Of a stretch of 64,000 nt of DNA, positions 17,401 through 26,055 are shown piece by piece (within the stretch, counting starts at the first letter, position 1; the number at the start of each line of letters is the position of its first letter). Both the position numbers and the translations under genes were made by a program. This DNA comes from Kitasatospora purpeofusca (lineage in GTDB: Bacteria; Actinomycetota; Actinomycetes; Streptomycetales; Streptomycetaceae), in contig NZ_JODS01000029.1 of assembly GCF_000718025.1 (NCBI RefSeq), positions 1-64,000 of the forward strand, written 5' to 3'. Under the pieces are notes generated by a model. That model did no database searches. It was not told where the DNA came from and saw only the letters and a program-made list of their open reading frames with translations.

Positions 17401-18386
17401 GCCTCGCCTCCCCAGACCGCCCGGTCGACGGTGCCCCGCAGCTCTCCGAGGTCCACCGGGTGCGGGATGCCGAGGTGTTCCACCACGATGTCCGGCAGCG
17501 CGGTGAGGTCCAGGCAGGTGCTGTGTGCCAGCGTGAGCAGCAGGACGAGGCGGCGGTCCCGGACCCGCTGGTGTCCCGGCCCGCGCAGCCGGTCCTCGGC
17601 CGGGAGGTGGTCCAGGAACTCGATGTTGGCGACGTCCGGCCCTCGCCGGATGCCGTGCAGCAGTCGGGTCACCCTGGTTGCGTCCAGGATCTCGCCGAGC
17701 GGACCGGCCTGCTCGGCGACCAGCCCCAACAGCTCGGCCACGTCCGCCGGTTCCGCGAGCATCCCCCGGTGCAGCTGCCACCGGTGGAACAGCCACCACC
17801 CGATCGGCCCGGCCGACTCCGGCCGCAGCCTGGTCCGTTCGAGCAGCATGCCGTACTCGTCCCCGAACGCCTCGAAGGACTGACGCTCGGCGCCCGCCCC
17901 CGCCACCGGACCCAGCCGCCCCGGAGTGACGACCGGCGCCCAACGGGCCGCCGCACGAAGCTGGTTGGCGCGGTAGAGGAACGGCAGGAGGACCAGCAGC
18001 GCCGCCTCGGCCGGGAAGAGCTCGAACGGACCGTCCGGGTCCGGCTCGCCGAGCAGCCACTCCACCTGTTCGGCGAACCGCACCGCGAGCCCCGGGTCCT
18101 GCCAGGGGTCGTCCGCCAGCGCGGCCGCGGCCCCGTCGCACACCCCGGCCAGCGCGGCGACGACGGCGAGCATGTACTGCCGCACGACCGTCGTGTCCCG
18201 GCCCGCCGGGACGTGGTCCCAGACGGCGGAGCGGTCGGCTGCGTCCGTCCACGGGTCGGGCCCGCCCGGCGCGCCGGGGGTGGCCGGCGCGCCGGGCGAC
18301 AGGTGGATGTGAACGTCCCCGCCCTGGATCACGGGACCGTGATACGTCCCGCCGCCCACCAGGTTCCTGACCTCCGCGTCTCCCAC
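14481..18386 (-). CDS. HSP90-like GHKL ATPase of conflict-system type, with RHIM-like N-terminal motif and C-terminal helical repeats
   Basis: A 1301-residue multidomain protein. Residues 6-29 (VRNLVGGGTYHGPVIQGGDV...) carry a short GPVxQxG motif seen at the extreme N terminus of many actinobacterial signalling proteins and resembling RHIM/BASS amyloid motifs. Residues about 45-370 are helical, perhaps an inactive HD-like domain. Residues 395-700 are an HSP90/HtpG-type GHKL ATPase: N-box ELYQNALDA (Glu424, Asn428, Asp431), DNGIGM (475-480), SRFGIGVLSYF (522-532). From about 930 to the end are five or six imperfect repeats ending in G[IL/F]xVP, probably winged-helix units. GTG 18386 has a weak ribosome site. 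The 3' part has many more A/T-ending codons than the 5' part. It follows the PBP gene by 53 bp. Pfam names such as iHD-CE and wHTH-Hsp90-associated come to mind from memory. Its target is unknown. Confidence 0.75.
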   Translation of the reverse strand: MGDAEVRNLVGGGTYHGPVIQGGDVHIHLSPGAPATPGAPGGPDPWTDAADRSAVWDHVPAGRDTTVVRQYMLAVVAALAGVCDGAAAALADDPWQDPGLAVRFAEQVEWLLGEPDPDGPFELFPAEAALLVLLPFLYRANQLRAAARWAPVVTPGRLGPVAGAGAERQSFEAFGDEYGMLLERTRLRPESAGPIGWWLFHRWQLHRGMLAEPADVAELLGLVAEQAGPLGEILDATRVTRLLHGIRRGPDVANIEFLDHLPAEDRLRGPGHQRVRDRRLVLLLTLAHSTCLDLTALPDIVVEHLGIPHPVDLGELRGTVDRAVWGGEATLPVLRAECHHEAVIEGLRAHTARADEILHAVDRAGRERITCAMPRLPARLSADQVRPASGVFDGWAGFRTDERKVRELLMGVQLYKDRDLAVRELYQNALDACRYRRARTEYLDRTGPASWAYEGRITFEQGVDEHGRAYVECRDNGIGMGDAELRGVFSQAGARFAEQPEFKLERAAWNRLDPPVELYPNSRFGIGVLSYFMLADELTVTTCRMGPDGRPGPVLEVAIHGPGHLFRIVQRAPWGEESGTVVRLHLRDSVTAGAEWSCVDVLERVLGVAEFGTTAVQGERRAKWQAGQLQVREQPERERFGFDAHGGRVDWADAPKGVRVTWTEHGGALLVDGLVVQPAVRRGVLSTEGAGLSGVVVDLTGPYAPAQLSADRAEVLDDLAAPLLELLAPATEALVVKENELPTYGWVCRIALGSPQLADLLTEAATRVGLTLELGGRSFPTVRTGVFPADVELLSMYSAETSQRIDSWAVTGFPPDYVFLWRLLANAPHPLLDELAAFCPELRNDVPVLVAMPSDQLLLSENGSRDYWSWHADGYWSGAHLAGAVARWGVKLRDAARRAAGLGLHGVRPEGFPERLPLPAVVESTLRRAPGGFPDRVTVTDLVRAAGDDRRRLREVADTWRGLGIAVPEGIVPLARKAMVDELLRRDGDSPRYGWFTVGETVPTGRIAQASVQYGISVTEVCALFAGYGLTVDPAGLPQRLPSWTLPIFRNRSGESSPWWEAGRPLPPWQVLGAAAGLRKSPAETLWLYRAFGFRVPEVFPVDASVDDLALFEDHWLGERFDQCAPAPFPYLLILREVAGRSLPDVIARLADYGFPVPLRPPSAPDELDEQLLDPDGPCSWWEVRTGEPMPFAHLLVAAQTTFRPLNILLERFDLYGVPVSCREVPEGLTAATALELLGTRYRDDGFLSKTSSVTLAMLLERADRMRVPVRQIVDWLTELGIPVPDLGQLLRDALARVPRP

Positions 18387-18439
18387 GCCGCCAGTCTTAG
18401 CACGGCCGTCCGGCGGTGCGCAGGAAGACCGATCGACAG

Positions 18440-20752
18440 TCAGTCGTTCTGTCCGGAGGGGGCGTTCGCTGCTCCTTCGGCCGGAGCGCCGGCGGGAGCC
18501 GTGGCCGGGGCGTTGGCCGGGGGGTGGGCCGGGGCCGAGGTCCGGCCGCCGCGGGTGCCGTTGGTCGGGGAACCGGTCGGCGAGCCCGTGGGGCTGCCGC
18601 TGGCGCTGCCGCTGTCCTTCGGGTCCTTCCGGGGGGCCGGGTCGGGGATGTCGGCCATCGGCATGGTCTGCTTGGGCGTCCCGCGCAGGGCCTGGTTCAT
18701 GGCGTCCCGCCAGATCGGTCCGGGGCCGTCGGCACCGAAGACCTCCTTGCGGTACTTGCCGTTGATGGTGATGTTGCGCATCTCCACACCGCCGTTGGGT
18801 CCGCCGATCCAGACCGAGGTGGCCAGCTGCGGGGTGTAGCCGCTGAACCAGGCGGCCCGCTTCTTGTCGGAGGTGCCGGTCTTGCCGGCGATCTGCCGGT
18901 CGCCCTCCAGGCCGAGGTCGCGGCCGGTGCCGGTCTCGGTGACGCCGTTGAGGATGGTGTTCAGCGCCTTGGCGGTGTCCGGGGAGAAGGCCGTCTCGCA
19001 GTGGGCGGGCGGGACCGGCACGTCCTTGCCGTCGACGGTGGTGATCGAGGTGACGGCGAGCGGGGCGCAGTACTTGCCGTTGGCGGCGAAGGTCGCGTAG
19101 ACCCCGGCCATGCTCAGCGGGCTCACCTCCTCGACGCCCAGGCCCATCGCGGGGACCTCCTCCAGCGGCTTGCCGCTCGCCTTGGTGGCGATGCCGAGCT
19201 TGTTGGCCATCTGCTTGACCGCGCAGAGGCCGAGCTCCTGCTCCATCTGCACGAAGTAGGTGTTGACCGAGAGGGCCATCGCCTCCTTCAGCTGGTACGG
19301 CCCCTGCTCGTTCGCCGACTCGTTGGGCACCACCGCCTTGGGCTTGGTGGTGTTCTTCCAGGTGCCCTCGCAGGTCTTCATGGTCGGGTACTCGAGCTTG
19401 TTCGGCGAGGGGTACTCCTGGGTGGGCGCCAGGCCCGCTTCCAGGGCGGCGGCCACCACGACCGGCTTGAAGGTGGAGCCGGGCTGGAAGCCGTTGCCGC
19501 CGCCCATCGCCGCGTCGACGTTGAAGTTGACGACGGTCTGGTTCTTGGCCGCGGAGAGGCCGTACGGGCGGGTCTGGGCCATCGCCAGGATCTTGCCGGT
19601 GCCCGGCTCGACCATGGTGGCGGCGGCCGACACCGGGTCGGTGACGCGAACGTTGGAGCTGACCGCGTTCTGGGCGGCGGCCTGCTTGTCCGGGTCGAGG
19701 GTGGTGCGGATGTTCAGGCCGCCCTGGTCCCAGAGCTTCTTGCGCTCGGCGGCGGTGGCGCCGAAGACCGGGTCCTGCTTGACCACGTGGCGGACGTAGT
19801 CGCAGAAGAAGCCCATACCCGCCTTGGCGGTGATGCAGCCGTTCTGCGGTTCCTTGTAGTTCAGGCCCAGCGGGGCGGCCTTGGCCTCCTTGGCCTGGTC
19901 GGCCGTGATGTGGCCGTTCTCCACCATCTTGTCGAGCACGGTGTTGCGCCGGTTGAGCGCGGCCTGCGGGTGCGCCTTGGGGTCGTACTGGGACGGGTTC
20001 TGCACCAGTCCGGCCAGGGTGGCGGCCTCCGCGATGGTGAGGTCCTTGTTGCTCTTGCCGAAGTACCGCTGGGAGGCGGCCTCGACACCGTAGGCGCCGT
20101 TCCCGTAATAGGTGATGTTGAGGTAGTTGGTGAGGATCTGGTCCTTGGTGAGGTCCTCCTCCAACTTGATGGCGATCTTCAGCTCCTGGATCTTGCGGCC
20201 CAGGGTCTTGCGCTGCGCCTCCCGGACCGCCGCCGGGTCGTCGCCGGCCTTCTCCACATTCACGTTCTTCACGTACTGCTGGGTCAGTGTGGAGGCGCCC
20301 TGGGCGGTGGTGCCGCTCTCCGCGTTCTTGCTGATCGCCCGGATCACGCCCTTGGGGTCGACGGCGCCGTGCTCGTAGAAGCGGGCGTCCTCGATGTCGA
20401 CCTGCGCCTGCCGCATCAGCGGGGACATCTGCTCGGCGGTGAGCACCGTGCGGTCGCGCTCGTAGACCTTGGCGATCAGCGCGCCGCCGGCGTCGAAGAT
20501 CTGGGTCGCCTGGGTGAGCGGCGGTGTCTTGAAATCGTCCGGAATGTCGTCGAACCCCTCCGCCGTGTTCTTGGCGGACAGCCCGAGCGCGCCGACGGCG
20601 GGCAGGGCCATGCCCGCCAGCAGCGCGCCGGACACCACACTGACGCCCAGGAAGGTCGCGCCGTGGCGGACCAGCCGCAGCGGAGAGCTCCGGGTCGGCT
20701 GCGGTGTCTCGTCCTCGGGCGAGTTCCCTGTCGGGGGAGTGTTCGATTCCAT
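18440..20752 (-). CDS. Class A penicillin-binding protein (transglycosylase/transpeptidase)
   Basis: Bifunctional peptidoglycan synthase of 770 residues. One membrane helix lies at about 33-60. The GT51 glycosyltransferase has its catalytic Glu121 in IEDARFYEHGAVD. The transpeptidase carries the active-site Ser426 in STFK, SVN (495-497) and KTGT (624-627). The C terminus is a disordered Ser/Gly/Pro/Ala tail with SGSPTGSPTGSP repeats, common in actinobacterial PBPs. No good ribosome site precedes ATG 20752. It may be cotranscribed with the HSP90-like gene 53 bp downstream, though the functions have no evident link. Confidence 0.93.
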   Translation of the reverse strand: MESNTPPTGNSPEDETPQPTRSSPLRLVRHGATFLGVSVVSGALLAGMALPAVGALGLSAKNTAEGFDDIPDDFKTPPLTQATQIFDAGGALIAKVYERDRTVLTAEQMSPLMRQAQVDIEDARFYEHGAVDPKGVIRAISKNAESGTTAQGASTLTQQYVKNVNVEKAGDDPAAVREAQRKTLGRKIQELKIAIKLEEDLTKDQILTNYLNITYYGNGAYGVEAASQRYFGKSNKDLTIAEAATLAGLVQNPSQYDPKAHPQAALNRRNTVLDKMVENGHITADQAKEAKAAPLGLNYKEPQNGCITAKAGMGFFCDYVRHVVKQDPVFGATAAERKKLWDQGGLNIRTTLDPDKQAAAQNAVSSNVRVTDPVSAAATMVEPGTGKILAMAQTRPYGLSAAKNQTVVNFNVDAAMGGGNGFQPGSTFKPVVVAAALEAGLAPTQEYPSPNKLEYPTMKTCEGTWKNTTKPKAVVPNESANEQGPYQLKEAMALSVNTYFVQMEQELGLCAVKQMANKLGIATKASGKPLEEVPAMGLGVEEVSPLSMAGVYATFAANGKYCAPLAVTSITTVDGKDVPVPPAHCETAFSPDTAKALNTILNGVTETGTGRDLGLEGDRQIAGKTGTSDKKRAAWFSGYTPQLATSVWIGGPNGGVEMRNITINGKYRKEVFGADGPGPIWRDAMNQALRGTPKQTMPMADIPDPAPRKDPKDSGSASGSPTGSPTGSPTNGTRGGRTSAPAHPPANAPATAPAGAPAEGAANAPSGQND

Positions 20753-20962
20753 GCCGGAATGCTAATCCTCGACCGTGGGCACTCGAACCGGTTTTCCCCC
20801 GGGATTGTCACAGCCGCGCAACAAATCCGCAGGAAGGGCCCGACAAGGCGATCGGTGCACGAACTCTATTGCCGTGCCGGACCTTTCGCACCGGTACTGA
20901 CCGGGGCCGCGGGCGGCGCCCGTCGCTGTATTGACGCCCCGGGCGGGCGAAAAGGTTGCACA

Positions 20963-21011
20963 CGCCCGCCGCCCGAACGGGCAGTCGGCCTGCCCGGGCG
21001 GGCGGCGGGCG
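20963..21011 (-). terminator. Long hairpin downstream of the GH38 operon
   Basis: A 13-bp outer stem (CGCCCGCCGCCCG, 20963-20975, with 20999-21011) encloses an inner 6-bp stem (CGGGCA/TGCCCG). It lies 25 bp beyond the stop of the last gene of the GH85-GH38 operon and separates it from the PBP gene. The rest of 20753-20962 is unassigned PBP promoter region; I see no clear -35/-10 pair. Confidence 0.7.
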
Positions 21012-21035
21012 GACAGCGCGGGCGTCGGCGCGCGC

Positions 21036-21770
21036 TCAGTGGCGGTGGTGGTTGTCGGGCTGGGCCGGGTCGCCGGGGTGTTCGAGGCCGGGGACGAGGG
21101 TGAGGCGGGCGGCGCGGGCGTGGTCGAGCCAGCGGACGAAGGCGGCCCGGCGGGCGGCGGCCCGCACGGCGGCCGACGGGTCGGGAGCGGGAGCGGGGGC
21201 AGGGGCGGGCACGGTGGTGAGGCGGGCGGCGGTCCAGCCCGCGACGGTGACCCACTCGCCGGGAGCCGCGGCGCCCAGGGCCTCGGCGAGGGCGAGCGGG
21301 AGGGTGTCCGGGGTCGCGTCGAGGACGGAGCCGTCGGGGAGGGCGAGCCGCCACGGTGTGGCGGACGGGGGGCGTTCGGTGAGGGCGCGGTAGTGGGCCA
21401 CCTCGGCGGCGGAGGGCTCGACGTCGGCGGTGACCTCGGCGCAGACGGCCCGCACCGCCGCGCAACCCTCGTACGCGGCGGCGGTGATGGAGCCGAGCTC
21501 GACGGCGGCCCGCTGGTCGAGCCGGGCGGGCCCGGCCCCCGGGTGGACGGCGAGGCCGCGTTCGACGGCGACCGCCTCGCAGAGCGCCTCGGTCAGCAGC
21601 ACCTGGGCGACCCAGCGGGCGAGTTGCCGGTCCTCGCCGCTGCCCGGCACCGGCAGCGCGGCGGCCCTGGGGCCGGCGCGCAGGGCGGCGAGGCGGCGGT
21701 CGAGGCCGGTGCGGGGCAGCGGCCGGCCGTCGAGCAGGCCGAGGACCGGGGCTTCGGCGGGGGCGGTCAC
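21036..21770 (-). CDS. Protein of unknown function, SurA/PpiC-like N-terminal region
   Basis: A 244-residue predicted cytoplasmic protein. The N terminus (VLGLLDGRPLPRTGLDRRLAALR) resembles the start of SurA_N chaperone domains. Helices such as ARWVAQVLLTEALCEAVAVERGL and EVAHYRALTER and a final GEWV...AGWTAARLTTV strand pair could be a degenerate parvulin. The C terminus ends in NHHRH. GTG 21770 overlaps the stop of the GH38 gene (GTGA), so it is coupled to it and closes the GH85-GH38 operon. No activity is assigned. Confidence 0.6.
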   Translation of the reverse strand: MTAPAEAPVLGLLDGRPLPRTGLDRRLAALRAGPRAAALPVPGSGEDRQLARWVAQVLLTEALCEAVAVERGLAVHPGAGPARLDQRAAVELGSITAAAYEGCAAVRAVCAEVTADVEPSAAEVAHYRALTERPPSATPWRLALPDGSVLDATPDTLPLALAEALGAAAPGEWVTVAGWTAARLTTVPAPAPAPAPDPSAAVRAAARRAAFVRWLDHARAARLTLVPGLEHPGDPAQPDNHHRH

Positions 21771-24700
21771 GGCGCGACCACCACCGCGACGGTGGGCGCG
21801 TACTGGCAGCGGCCGAACCACATCACCTTGGCCAGGGCCCAGTACGCGCCGGGGTCCATGGCGGCCGGGGCGGCGACCTCGAACTCCTCGACCGATTCGG
21901 CGCCCGCGGCGAGGCTGAAGCCGCGGACGGGGGCGCCGACGGCCTCCCAACTGCCCCAGGGCGAGACGAGTTGCAGTTCGCCGCGGATCCCGCCGCGGGT
22001 GCGGTTGGTCAGCCGCAGCGCCAGGACGCCCCGCTCCCCCGGGGACAGCCGGACGGTGTCGGCGAGCACGGCGACACCGAGGCCGGTGTCGCGGCCCTCG
22101 GTGGCCCTGGTGCCCTGGGCGGCGGTCCAGTCCTCGGGGGCCTCGCCGGGGACGGGGAGGACGTCCGGCAGCTCGCCGACCGCCACCGTGACCACGTCCT
22201 CGACCTCCTGCCCATCGTGGGCCACCCGGACGGCGGCGAAGTACAGGCCGGGTTCGGAGTCGGCGGGCGGGGTGAGGGTGACCGGGAAGCGGAGGTGGCC
22301 ACCGGGGGCCAGCCGGTAGGGGCGGGCGGTGGGACCGGCCGTCCAGCCCTCCGGCGGGTGGACGGTGGCGGTGCCCTCCACGGCGGCGTCCTGGAGCTGC
22401 GAGGAGAGCGCCACCGACAGGGTGACGGGCTCCCCGGCCGTCCGCAGCAGGCCGGGCGAGGCGCCGACGGACACCGGGAGGTAGCCGAGCGGCGCCGGGC
22501 CCCGGTTGTGCAGCCAGTAGCGGGCGTGCACGGGCTGGGCCGGCTCGGCGGCCGCGCCGAGCACGGGTCCGGCCGGCTCGGCGGCCACCCCGGGGCGGGC
22601 CAGCAGGGTGGCGAACGCCGAACCGGGGAGCGTGAGTTCGCCCTCGACCGGGCCGGTGGGCCGCTCCAGCAGGTCGGCGTGGCGCAGGTCGACCAGGCCC
22701 AGCGCGCCGCCGAGGGCGACGGTGCTGCCCAGTCCGGTCGACTCGACCAGGCGGACGGTCAGCAGTTGGGCGGAGGCGGTGGCGGCGGACCCGTTGGCGA
22801 TCGGGTTGCCGGCCGGCTTGAGGGCGCCGAGCAGCACCCGGCGGGCGGGTTCGACCCGCAGCCAGGAGAGCGTGGCGGGCAGCGGTCCCGACTGCCCGGA
22901 GGGCACCGCCCGGGCGTACAGCGGGTGGTTGAACTCCTGCCCCCGCGAGGGGAGTTCCTGGTCCCGCCAGTCGCCGGGACCGCCGACCAGGGCGTAGTGG
23001 AAGTCGTGCGTCCAGTGCTGGAGCTGGAAGGACGTGCCGTCGGGCAGGGTGCGCCGGGGCGGGTCGATCCAGACGCCGGAGGGCCAGCCGGTGCAGGAGC
23101 GCAGCAGCGACAGGTGGAGCGCGCCGGTGCTGTCGACGGCGAAGCCGGGCAGGCCGTACGTCAGCAACGCCGCGGTGTGGTCGGTGAGTTGTTCAGCGGC
23201 GGGCGGGGCCGCCGGGCAGCGGACGGTGATCCGGGCGTCCGCGAGGTCGGCGGCGAGCGCCGCCGGGTCGGTGACGACCAGCGCGGGCAGGGCCCGCAGG
23301 TCGCGCAGGTCCGCGCCGGGCCGCCAGACCTCGGTCAGTGGGGCGGCAGCCGGCACCCAGACGGCGCCGTGCGCCTTGAGCACGGCCGCGTACTCCTCGC
23401 CCGCGCGTTCCAGCAACTCCCGGGTGGCGTCGTTGGTTTCGGGACCGCCGAGGAGGATCCGCAGGTCCGGCAGGTTGGAGTCGACGTCCAGCCAGCCGTA
23501 CCGGGCCCAGTCGGCACCGGAGGTGGTGGCGGTGACGCCGACCCGGGCCAGCGCGACGACCAGCTCCCGGGCGTCGGCGGCGGCGTCCAGTTCGGGGACG
23601 ACCACCTCCGCGACGCCGAAGGCCCGTTCGCCGAGCGGCGCGCCGGTGGCCGGGTCGGTGAGCACGACCCGCGCGGTGGAGCCGAGGCCGAACCAGGTGT
23701 TGGCGGGGTTGTCGAGGGTCCACGGCGCCTCGGCCGAGTCGACGTCCGGCATCGCGAAGCCCCGGCCGACGACGGCGCCCGCCACCTCGCTGACCGGCAG
23801 CGCTCCCGGCAGGTCGACCGGGAAGCGCAGCCGCAGCAGCCGGTCGGCACCGCGGTGGTCGAGCACCCTGGTCCGGCAGTCGACCCGGTCGAGGCCCCGC
23901 CAGAGGGTGACCGTCTGCTCGAACCGCAGTCCGTCCACCGCCCCGGTGACCACCAGGCGTTCGCCGAGCGGGCCGGTCTCGCGCCGCACCTCGGCCGGAC
24001 CGGAGCCGGAGCCGGTCACCGGGCCCTTGGGCAGCAGGTGCCAGGGACCCTCGCCGAAGTCGGGGTGCTGGGGGTACTCCTCGTACACCCGCAGCTCGTT
24101 GCCGACCAGGCCGGTCCGGATCAACTCCCGCTCGTGGCGCAGGTCCTGGACGGAGCAGAGGCCGCCGCCGCGGGCCGGGTCGGCGGTGACCCGGTAGCGG
24201 GCGTTGGCGACGGTGAGGCCCTCGGCCGGGTACCAGGGCGTCTCGGCCGGGGCCCCGGGCAGCAGCCGCCAGGTGCGCCAGCCGAGCGCCGGCACGTCCT
24301 CGGCCAGGAAGCGCAGGGTGCCCCGGTCGAGGGCGCAGGGCACCGGCGCGCCCGTGTCGTCCAGCACCCGCACCCCGCCGGCCGTCGCCCCGGGAGGCAA
24401 CGGGGGCAGCGGGACGGCGACCAGGTCGGTGCGGTCGAAGGAGAGCGTGTTGGTGACGACCACGCAGCCCCCGTCGCCCACCGGGGTGCCGATCCGCGCC
24501 GTCAACGCGTCCAGGGCCCGGTCCCGGACGTCGGCCGCCAGGTCGTACGCCTCCCGCCAGCCGCCGAGCAGGTCCAGGTACACCTGGTCGGACTCGGAGC
24601 CGGTGATCGCGTCGTGGTGGGCGCCGTAGGCGAGGTGGCGCCAGGCCTTGTCGAGCGCGGCCGCCGGGTAGCGGCCCAGTCCCTGCGCCTCGGCGAGCAC

Positions 24701-25987
24701 CGCGAGCTTCTCGGCGTCGACGGCCGCGGTCTCCGCCGCCCGCTGGGCCTGCTTGGTGTCGATGTAGGAGACGTCCTTGCCGGTGTAGACCGGGTTCATG
24801 TCCCGGCTCTGCGGGCCGGGACGGCGGCCGGTCGCGGCGAGTTCGGCGCGCACCGCGTCCAGGAAGTCGCGGGGGGTGGCGCAGACGAACCTCGGCCACA
24901 GGTACTTGGCGGCCCAGGAGCGGTGGATCGCGGTGACCCACTTGTTGGGCGGGGTGTAGTCGGTGCCGACCGGCAGCAGCAGGTTCCTGGTCGCGCCGAC
25001 CGGCTTGAGCTTGCGGTAGAGCTCGTACACGGCCCGTTCGGCGGTGGCCAGGTCGGCCGAGGAGTCCATCCACCAGCCGGCCGAGTAGTGGTGCGGCATG
25101 TAGTGGGTGAGCACGCCCTCGCCGCTCGGGGCGATCCACTCGAACTCGCTGGGGAACTGCATCACCCGGGCGTCGTCCTTGGCCTCCCGGAAGTTCTTCT
25201 GGATCGGGCCCCACTGGTGGAACGGGCCGCGCGCCCAGGCGCTGCCGGTGAGTCCGGCGGCGGCGAGGTGGCCGGGGAACTGCGGGTCGTGCCCGAACAC
25301 GTCCAGCTGCCAAGCGGTCTGCGGATCGCCGCCGAGGATGTCGCGCTGGTAGCCGATGCCGTAGGCGATGTTGCGGATGGTGGTCTCGGCGCCGGTGAGA
25401 TTGGTGTTGGGCTCGTTGTAGGTGCCGCCGACGAGTTCCACCTGGCCCCGGTCGAGCAGCAGCCGCAGCGTCTCCCGGCGCTCCGGGTGCTGATCGAAGT
25501 ACGGCTTCAGGTAGTCGACTTCGGCAAGCACGAACTTGTACACCGGGTCGCGCAGCGCGAGGTCGAGGTGCGCGTCGACCAGCGCGAAGCCGTTGCGCTC
25601 CCACAGCGGCCGGGTGGTGGCGTCGGCGGAGAGCAGCTCCCAGGGGGAGGTGTAGGCGGCCTGGGTGTTCCACCACACCGGGTCGTAGTGGAAGTGCGAG
25701 ACGAGGAACATCGTCCAGCCGGGTTCGGCGACCTCGACGACGCCCCCGGCGCGGGCCCCGCCGGCCTCGACGGTGACCGGCAGCCGGGCGCCGGGGGCGG
25801 CGCCGGTGATCTCCAGGGGGACTTCGACCTGCCCCGTGCCGGCCGCCTCGCCGCGCACGCCCGGGCCGGTGACGGTGATCCGGGTGGCGGGCGGGCCGTC
25901 GAGGGTGACCCGCAGCAGCTGCCGCGGGGCGTGCTCGGGGCCGGTGAACAGGTCCGTGCTCTCGACGGCGGTGAGGGTGACCGGCAC
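21767..25987 (-). CDS. GH38 alpha-mannosidase, long form with C-terminal NEW3-like domain
   Basis: A 1406-residue glycoside hydrolase without visible signal peptide. Residues 1-90 form a beta-rich N-terminal module. The GH38 barrel starts with SHFHYDPVWW (zinc ligands His98/His100 region and Asp102), and the candidate nucleophile is Asp229 in WQLDVFGHDPQFPGH. Middle and C-terminal GH38 beta domains follow. The last 200 residues contain LRFPVTLTPPADSEPGLYFAAVRV and a second similar block, typical of NEW3 (NPCBM-associated) domains, making it longer than usual GH38 enzymes (about 1000). GTG 25987 follows GAAAGGA. It lies 68 bp behind the GH85 gene and probably trims alpha-linked mannose from released N-glycans. 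Confidence 0.88.
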   Translation of the reverse strand: MPVTLTAVESTDLFTGPEHAPRQLLRVTLDGPPATRITVTGPGVRGEAAGTGQVEVPLEITGAAPGARLPVTVEAGGARAGGVVEVAEPGWTMFLVSHFHYDPVWWNTQAAYTSPWELLSADATTRPLWERNGFALVDAHLDLALRDPVYKFVLAEVDYLKPYFDQHPERRETLRLLLDRGQVELVGGTYNEPNTNLTGAETTIRNIAYGIGYQRDILGGDPQTAWQLDVFGHDPQFPGHLAAAGLTGSAWARGPFHQWGPIQKNFREAKDDARVMQFPSEFEWIAPSGEGVLTHYMPHHYSAGWWMDSSADLATAERAVYELYRKLKPVGATRNLLLPVGTDYTPPNKWVTAIHRSWAAKYLWPRFVCATPRDFLDAVRAELAATGRRPGPQSRDMNPVYTGKDVSYIDTKQAQRAAETAAVDAEKLAVLAEAQGLGRYPAAALDKAWRHLAYGAHHDAITGSESDQVYLDLLGGWREAYDLAADVRDRALDALTARIGTPVGDGGCVVVTNTLSFDRTDLVAVPLPPLPPGATAGGVRVLDDTGAPVPCALDRGTLRFLAEDVPALGWRTWRLLPGAPAETPWYPAEGLTVANARYRVTADPARGGGLCSVQDLRHERELIRTGLVGNELRVYEEYPQHPDFGEGPWHLLPKGPVTGSGSGPAEVRRETGPLGERLVVTGAVDGLRFEQTVTLWRGLDRVDCRTRVLDHRGADRLLRLRFPVDLPGALPVSEVAGAVVGRGFAMPDVDSAEAPWTLDNPANTWFGLGSTARVVLTDPATGAPLGERAFGVAEVVVPELDAAADARELVVALARVGVTATTSGADWARYGWLDVDSNLPDLRILLGGPETNDATRELLERAGEEYAAVLKAHGAVWVPAAAPLTEVWRPGADLRDLRALPALVVTDPAALAADLADARITVRCPAAPPAAEQLTDHTAALLTYGLPGFAVDSTGALHLSLLRSCTGWPSGVWIDPPRRTLPDGTSFQLQHWTHDFHYALVGGPGDWRDQELPSRGQEFNHPLYARAVPSGQSGPLPATLSWLRVEPARRVLLGALKPAGNPIANGSAATASAQLLTVRLVESTGLGSTVALGGALGLVDLRHADLLERPTGPVEGELTLPGSAFATLLARPGVAAEPAGPVLGAAAEPAQPVHARYWLHNRGPAPLGYLPVSVGASPGLLRTAGEPVTLSVALSSQLQDAAVEGTATVHPPEGWTAGPTARPYRLAPGGHLRFPVTLTPPADSEPGLYFAAVRVAHDGQEVEDVVTVAVGELPDVLPVPGEAPEDWTAAQGTRATEGRDTGLGVAVLADTVRLSPGERGVLALRLTNRTRGGIRGELQLVSPWGSWEAVGAPVRGFSLAAGAESVEEFEVAAPAAMDPGAYWALAKVMWFGRCQYAPTVAVVVAP

Positions 25988-26055
25988 GGGGAGGGTCCTT
26001 TCGGGAAGCGGCGGTCCGGGGAGCGCGACGGGGTGTCGGGCTCCCCGGGGGAGGG

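Noticed and set aside
15672..18839. A 1055-codon open frame on the plus strand opposite the HSP90-like gene
   Set aside because: It lacks stops only because of extreme GC3 on the other strand; its translation is low-complexity His/Arg/Pro/Gly-rich and the minus-strand frame has clear domain motifs.
20786..20793. AACCGGTT upstream of the PBP gene as a third LacI-type operator
   Set aside because: Only the central 8 bp match; the flanks (TCG / TTC) lack the CTR...YAG arms shared by the two real candidates.
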